Source: Bacteroidota bacterium
Lineage (GTDB): Bacteria > Bacteroidota > Bacteroidia > Chitinophagales > Saprospiraceae
Direction of reading: 5' to 3'
NCBI GenBank assembly: GCA_029557915.1
Contig: JAKQHS010000161.1
Coordinates: 1-34,729, forward strand
Length of the DNA: 34,729 bases
The position numbers and the translations under genes were made by a program. Of this stretch, positions 32,801 to 34,729 are shown piece by piece (positions within the stretch are counted from its first letter, which is position 1; the number at the start of each line of letters is the position of its first letter). A model generated the notes under the pieces. It worked only from the letters and a program-made list of their open reading frames with translations. It searched no databases and was not told the DNA's origin.

Positions 32801-33073
32801 CGGGTTGGTGGAACTGATGGTCACGGACAGGCTGTGGGTTTCGAATCCTACATAGGATACGGTCAGTGTATAGGTGCCAAACGGAATGTCCTGGATCAGG
32901 TATTTTCCGGAGGCGTCGGTCGAGCTTCCAAGGCCCAACTCGGTAATGCCCACATTTGCGAATTCCAGCGGTTCGCCGTCGCCGGAGACGGTTCCCTGGA
33001 GGGACCCCCTTTGAGCGTACGAGAATTGGCAAGAGAGCGACAAGAATAAAATCAAGGCAACATATCGTTTCAT
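29876..33073 (-). CDS. SusC/RagA family TonB-linked outer-membrane transporter
   Basis: A 1065-residue TonB-dependent transporter. Parts in order: signal peptide (MKRYVALILFLSLSCQFSYA); a carboxypeptidase-regulatory-like domain (about 22-110, SLQGTVSGDGEPLEFANVGI, YVGFETHSLSV); the linker DEIVVTGYTAQKKKDITGAV; a plug domain (about 125-230, VLQGNAAGVTV, VRVRGITSVG, IQVLKDAGAAAIYGVRGSNG); then a large beta-barrel ending in GGLNITF with a terminal Phe. The plug motif DPLVIIDGTPG is characteristic of SusC. It is the first gene of the operon, with three LacI-type operator palindromes upstream. Length is normal (about 1,000-1,100). Confidence 0.97.
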   Translation of the reverse strand: MKRYVALILFLSLSCQFSYAQRGSLQGTVSGDGEPLEFANVGITELGLGSSTDASGKYLIQDIPFGTYTLTVSYVGFETHSLSVTISSTNPLTVDIAMGAGTVLDEIVVTGYTAQKKKDITGAVAVVDMKNLRAVPSGTIESVLQGNAAGVTVINSGAPGSPSNVRVRGITSVGSTDPLVIIDGTPGSMHDLNPNDIQSIQVLKDAGAAAIYGVRGSNGVIIITTKRGQAGKITVSYDTYIGTQRPLKDGWNLANPTENANAIWEQFKNSNLPPIHAQYGNGATPVIPDYITPTGQVGESAKTDPATYALYSNQITKANKAGTDWFHEIFKPATVMNHDLSISGGSERATFLLSLNYLDQDGTLIRNYLKRYGARINSAYNVSKSIRIGQSAYFNYKKNPGYLGLPGINNANSINAAFRMPAIVPVYDIKGNFAGGGSRSLGNSPNPVAIMERTKDNKANNYGILGNVYAEVDFLKNFTVKTSFGGAVDLFNNYSFVFTAYENAENAQNPNSFIENYGSVTSRTWTNTLNYKNTFAGSHNLNVLIGSEAISNAGRGISGARGSYYVTNPANLTVDPNLWTLNFGTPTGQSNSNIAINGFQTPYENALFSLFGRLDYNFENKYYLSGTLRRDGSSVFAPENRYGVFPSVTVGWRISAEPFMKGISWLDDLKLRGGWGKLGSISNVSPTNAFTLFSQSSVESYYDINGTSTTPVQGLFASQFGNVNTTWEEDIITNIGFDASLLKGRFDLSAEWYKKEISGLLFPAAIPATAGGSRPPFVNSGNIQNSGVDLSLTYHGKLGEDLSFDIGGNFTSYANEVKSVPPGFLYIDYGQSRLQPGHPIGAFFGYKQIGLFQSQAEVDAAPKQDAAAPGRHRFEDINGDNKIDANDRTHFGNPNPDFTAGLTLGATYKNLDLSMFWYANVGNEVINQVRNSIDFPQQFDVAISKDAVYNSWRPDRPNAKVPRLERGANFSNVTAFNSYLMEDGSFVRLKNLQLGYSVPVSKLDRIGASRLRIYVQAVNLFTFTKYTGLDPELLSSTLTSTNFGIDGGAYPANQKMFTGGLNITF

Positions 33074-33108
33074 ACAAAAAAGGTTGACAGATTAAATTTT
33101 CCAAAGAA

Positions 33109-33118
33109 CAATCGATTG
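33109..33118. promoter_or_regulatory. LacI-type operator palindrome O1
   Basis: CAATCGATTG, a perfect palindrome with a central CG, as is usual for LacI-family operators. It lies 36 bp before the susC ATG, inside the predicted leader (about +40 to +50). Confidence 0.7.
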
Positions 33119-33125
33119 CATAAAA

Positions 33126-33135
33126 CAATCGATTG
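33126..33135. promoter_or_regulatory. LacI-type operator palindrome O2
   Basis: A second CAATCGATTG, 17 bp from O1 centre to centre, at about +24 to +33 of the predicted susC transcript. Two sites at this spacing could be occupied by two dimers side by side. Confidence 0.7.
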
Positions 33136-33163
33136 CACTGCGCGTTATCCTTTGCAGCGGTTT

Positions 33164-33194
33164 CAAATGTAGATCAAATCCTTTTTTACCGCAA
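33164..33194 (-). promoter_or_regulatory. susC operon promoter (-33 TTG, -7 TACATTTG)
   Basis: On the reverse strand TTG (33194-33192) and TACATTTG (33171-33164) are 20 bp apart, matching the Bacteroidota consensus. The TTG is part of operator O3, so repressor binding would block RNA polymerase. Confidence 0.6.
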
Positions 33195-33202
33195 TCGATT
33201 GC
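33191..33202. promoter_or_regulatory. LacI-type operator palindrome O3, overlapping the -33 element
   Basis: GCAATCGATTGC, a 12-bp perfect palindrome sharing the core of O1 and O2. It lies 66 bp from O2 and contains the -33 TTG of the susC promoter. Confidence 0.75.
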
Positions 33203-33287
33203 ATAAATTTTTAACCATTTCGGCACTTTTGTATTAAACTTGGTCAAACGAAGACTGGTGTTTTAACATCTGTACCGCATTAAACCC

Positions 33288-33295
33288 TAATTTTG
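33288..33295 (+). promoter_or_regulatory. Possible -7 box overlapping the annotated lacI-type start
   Basis: TAATTTTG fits TAnnTTTG, but its last bases are the TTG codon at 33293. If it is the real promoter, translation must start further in, for example at the in-frame TTG at 33326. No convincing -33 TTG is seen. Confidence 0.3.
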
Positions 33296-34375
33296 GAAGA
33301 CGCCAATTCGAATAAAGCGCCGGACTTGAAGAAGAAAAAGACCCACGTCACCATCCATGACCTGGCCGCGGAACTGAAGGTATCCCCCTCTACCGTATCC
33401 CGGGCCCTCCACGGCCATCCGGGCATCAGCCAGGAAAGGATCAAAGCCATAACCCGCCTGGCTAAAAAGCGGAATTATGTACCCAATGAGTTGGCGGCGG
33501 GCCTGCGGCAGAGCCGGAGCAACTGCATTGGGGTGATCACCACCTGGATCGACCGCAATTTCCATTCGTCCCTGATCCGCAGTGTGGAAGAAGAGGTGTC
33601 CAGCAAGGGAATGAATGTCATCATCCTCCAGTCCCACGACCGGTACAAGGACGAGGTGGAAAACGCCAAAGCCCTGCTCAACAGCCGGGTCAGCGGGCTC
33701 ATCGTATCCCTGGCCATGGAAACCCGGGATTACAGCCATTTCAAGCCTTTTTTTGAAAGACAGATCCCCGTGATCTTCGCGGACCGGGTGCCCCGCGAAA
33801 TCCATGCCCACAAGGTCCTGGTGGACAATTTCAAGGCGGCCTACCAGGCCACCAGCCACCTGATCGAGCAGGGTTACCGGCACATTGCCCACCTGTCGGG
33901 CCAGCAGCACCGGGACAATTACCTCGACCGCCAGGAAGGGTATGTGCAGGCCCTGAAAGACCATGGGATCAGGCCGGACAAAAGGCTGATCTACGAATGC
34001 GAAACCAAAAGCGCCGAAGAAGGGGTCCTGGCCGTGCAGCAACTGCTCTCCCTCAAACAACCCCCCGACGCCCTGTTCAGCACGAACGACACGATGGCCG
34101 TCAGCATCCTGCAATACTTCAAAAAAATAGGGATCCGCGTACCCCGGGATTTCGGGATTGTCGGATTCAACAACGATCCGATCACCAGCATCATCGACCC
34201 CGCCCTCACCACCACCTACAACCCTGCGTACGAGATCGGAAAACACGCCGCCAAGTTATTGCTGGAACACCAGCGGCAAAACTGGACGGAAAAGGACTTT
34301 AAAACCATCCGGTTGGAAACGGAATTGATTGTGAGGGAATCGACGGATAAAAAAGGGTTGAGGAATGAGGGTTGA
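33293..34375 (+). CDS. LacI-family transcriptional regulator
   Basis: A 360-residue DNA-binding regulator: N-terminal helix-turn-helix (VTIHDLAAELKVSPSTVSRAL, then GISQERIKAI and the hinge-helix RNYVPNELAAGLRQSRS) and a periplasmic-binding-protein-like sensor domain (about 75-345, with IGVITTWIDRNFHSSLI, NRVSGLIV-type and VGFNNDPITSIIDPALTTTY). It is divergent from susC, with three palindromes CAATCGATTG between them, so it probably represses the sus-like operon and perhaps itself until a ligand binds. There is no in-frame ATG near the front: the start is TTG at 33293 or TTG at 33326 (codon 12, giving MKKKKTHVTI, the normal family opening). The C-terminus (KGLRNEG) is encoded by a short GGTTGAG repeat array. 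Confidence 0.94.
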   Translation: MEDANSNKAPDLKKKKTHVTIHDLAAELKVSPSTVSRALHGHPGISQERIKAITRLAKKRNYVPNELAAGLRQSRSNCIGVITTWIDRNFHSSLIRSVEEEVSSKGMNVIILQSHDRYKDEVENAKALLNSRVSGLIVSLAMETRDYSHFKPFFERQIPVIFADRVPREIHAHKVLVDNFKAAYQATSHLIEQGYRHIAHLSGQQHRDNYLDRQEGYVQALKDHGIRPDKRLIYECETKSAEEGVLAVQQLLSLKQPPDALFSTNDTMAVSILQYFKKIGIRVPRDFGIVGFNNDPITSIIDPALTTTYNPAYEIGKHAAKLLLEHQRQNWTEKDFKTIRLETELIVRESTDKKGLRNEG

Positions 34376-34383
34376 GGGTTAAA
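34356..34383. repeat. Heptanucleotide array (4 degenerate copies) at the lacI end
   Basis: Units GGTTGAG, GAATGAG, GGTTGAG and GGTTAAA follow each other across the last codons and stop codon of the lacI-type gene. Related in sequence to the AGGTTR array at 21854. Confidence 0.6.
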
Positions 34384-34414
34384 GGGAGTATTCAATAAAG
34401 TGTGTCAGGTACTT

Positions 34415-34469
34415 CAAGGCGGGCTGCTGAGTCTGAGGCCGTAGGCCGAAGACGAAGCAGCCCGCCTTG
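34415..34469. repeat. Long hairpin between IS terminus and transposase stop
   Basis: CAAGGCGGGCTGCT (34415-34428) is repeated in exact reverse complement at 34456-34469, a 14-bp GC-rich stem with an inner GGCC-GTA-GGCC pairing. On the + strand ATTTTT follows 4 nt later, so it may block readthrough from lacI into the element. Confidence 0.75.
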
Positions 34470-34488
34470 GCCAATTTTTGGGATCCCA

Positions 34489-34729
34489 TCATTGGAGGTG
34501 TTTGGTATACCGGTTGCCAAAAACTTCAATAAGTTCACGCTGGATAGGAGCCCAGTTAAACACGTTTTTTTTCCACCCTTTCGTATTGAACCTTAAGTTC
34601 AAATATAGCTGTTTTAGCAGGCTTTTTGGATTGACCCAAGCCCCTTTCGTTTTAGTTGCTTTTCGCATTTGACGATGCAAGGCTTCTACGGCGTTGGTAG
34701 TATAGATGGCCCTACGGATCTCCTTCCCA
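34489..34729 (-). CDS. IS256-family transposase, C-terminal part, cut by window edge
   Basis: About 79 C-terminal residues of a Mutator/IS256-type transposase. The opening KEIRRAIYTTNAVEALHRQM contains the conserved I-Y-T-T-N-A-x-E-x-x-x-R-Q segment that follows the last catalytic Glu (here NAVEAL), and RKATKTKGAW, KQLYLNLR and NWAPIQRELIEVF are also typical. The reading frame continues open to the window edge, so the catalytic Asp residues are not visible. The stop codon is TGA at 34489-34491. Confidence 0.9.
   Translation of the reverse strand, partial: GKEIRRAIYTTNAVEALHRQMRKATKTKGAWVNPKSLLKQLYLNLRFNTKGWKKNVFNWAPIQRELIEVFGNRYTKHLQ

Larger units (their letters stand above)
34387..34729 (-). 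mobile_element. IS256-family insertion sequence, end present, rest beyond window
   Basis: A transposase gene reading leftward ends at 34489, and about 100 bp further lies a terminus-like sequence (AGTATTCAATAAAGTGTGTC, 34387-34406) that resembles IS256-family inverted-repeat ends with TGACACACTTT read from outside. The left boundary is an estimate, because the other end and the target duplication are not in view. It starts within about 12 bp of the lacI stop codon. Confidence 0.6.

Noticed and set aside
31904-33049. 381-codon forward frame opposite susC
   Set aside because: Shadow of the SusC plug and carboxypeptidase-like domain; no start signal and no recognisable fold.
1-34729. tRNA, rRNA or known riboswitch genes
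   Set aside because: No sequence with tRNA-like or rRNA-like conservation was recognised on reading; a covariance-model scan could not be run.

Overview
The window looks like chromosome of a free-living Bacteroidota bacterium, probably of the Saprospiria/Chitinophagia side; the order is inference. The phylum-level signs are a SusC/SusD pair, four secreted proteins with type IX secretion (T9SS) C-terminal sorting domains, an S46 dipeptidyl peptidase, TAnnTTTG-type -7 promoter boxes, and an efp-accB-accC cluster. Most genes are housekeeping. The accessory material lies at 1-723, 4397-6044, 13550-16790, 26157-34375 and at the far right edge.

Layout. 1-723: headless, edge-cut RHS/YD-repeat fragment (-). 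755-4334: tandem-domain UspA protein (-) divergent from a SERCA-like Ca2+ P-type ATPase (+). 4488-6044: tightly overlapping three-gene cassette of uncharacterised proteins (TIGR04255-like, a 'NWDG' protein, a 120-aa protein), more AT-rich than its surroundings. 6173-11658: leftward cluster efp, accB, accC, MsbA-like ABC exporter and a T9SS-secreted protein. 11880-13550: glutamine-dependent NAD+ synthetase (+), divergent from efp across an intergenic region with two octanucleotide repeat arrays. 13611-16722: three tandem paralogous T9SS-secreted proteins (-). 16926-19982: dapD and an S46 peptidase with DPP11-type (Asp/Glu) specificity (+). 20006-21221: free methionine-(R)-sulfoxide reductase, a PEBP-like protein and a Pro/Glu-rich small ORF (-). 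21329-21853: DUF892 ferritin-like protein (+). 21905-26111: leftward run of HtrA protease, archease, RtcB RNA ligase, Nudix hydrolase and a DUF2784-like membrane protein. 26336-33073: SusC, SusD and a PD40/TolB-like secreted protein (-), divergent from a LacI-family regulator (33293-34375). 34387-34729: end of an IS256-family element, cut by the window edge.

How the genes fit together. The susC promoter region carries three CAATCGATTG operators next to the divergent LacI-family gene, one of them covering the apparent -33 element, so this reads as a locally regulated nutrient-uptake locus, although no glycoside hydrolase is in view. RtcB and archease form an RNA-ligation/repair unit coupled by ATGA overlaps to a Nudix hydrolase and a small membrane protein. 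efp-accB-accC links translation of polyproline stretches with fatty acid synthesis. No rRNA, tRNA or CRISPR array was recognised, and no stretch longer than 300 bases lacks a gene.

The most unusual signals are: EF-P with Arg32 in a KSARS loop instead of the lysine PGKG loop; 6-8-bp tandem repeat arrays at gene ends and immediately upstream of the efp and nadE -7 boxes; the three-gene cassette at 4488-6044; the tandem T9SS paralogues; and several -7 boxes so close to the start codon that leaderless mRNAs are expected.
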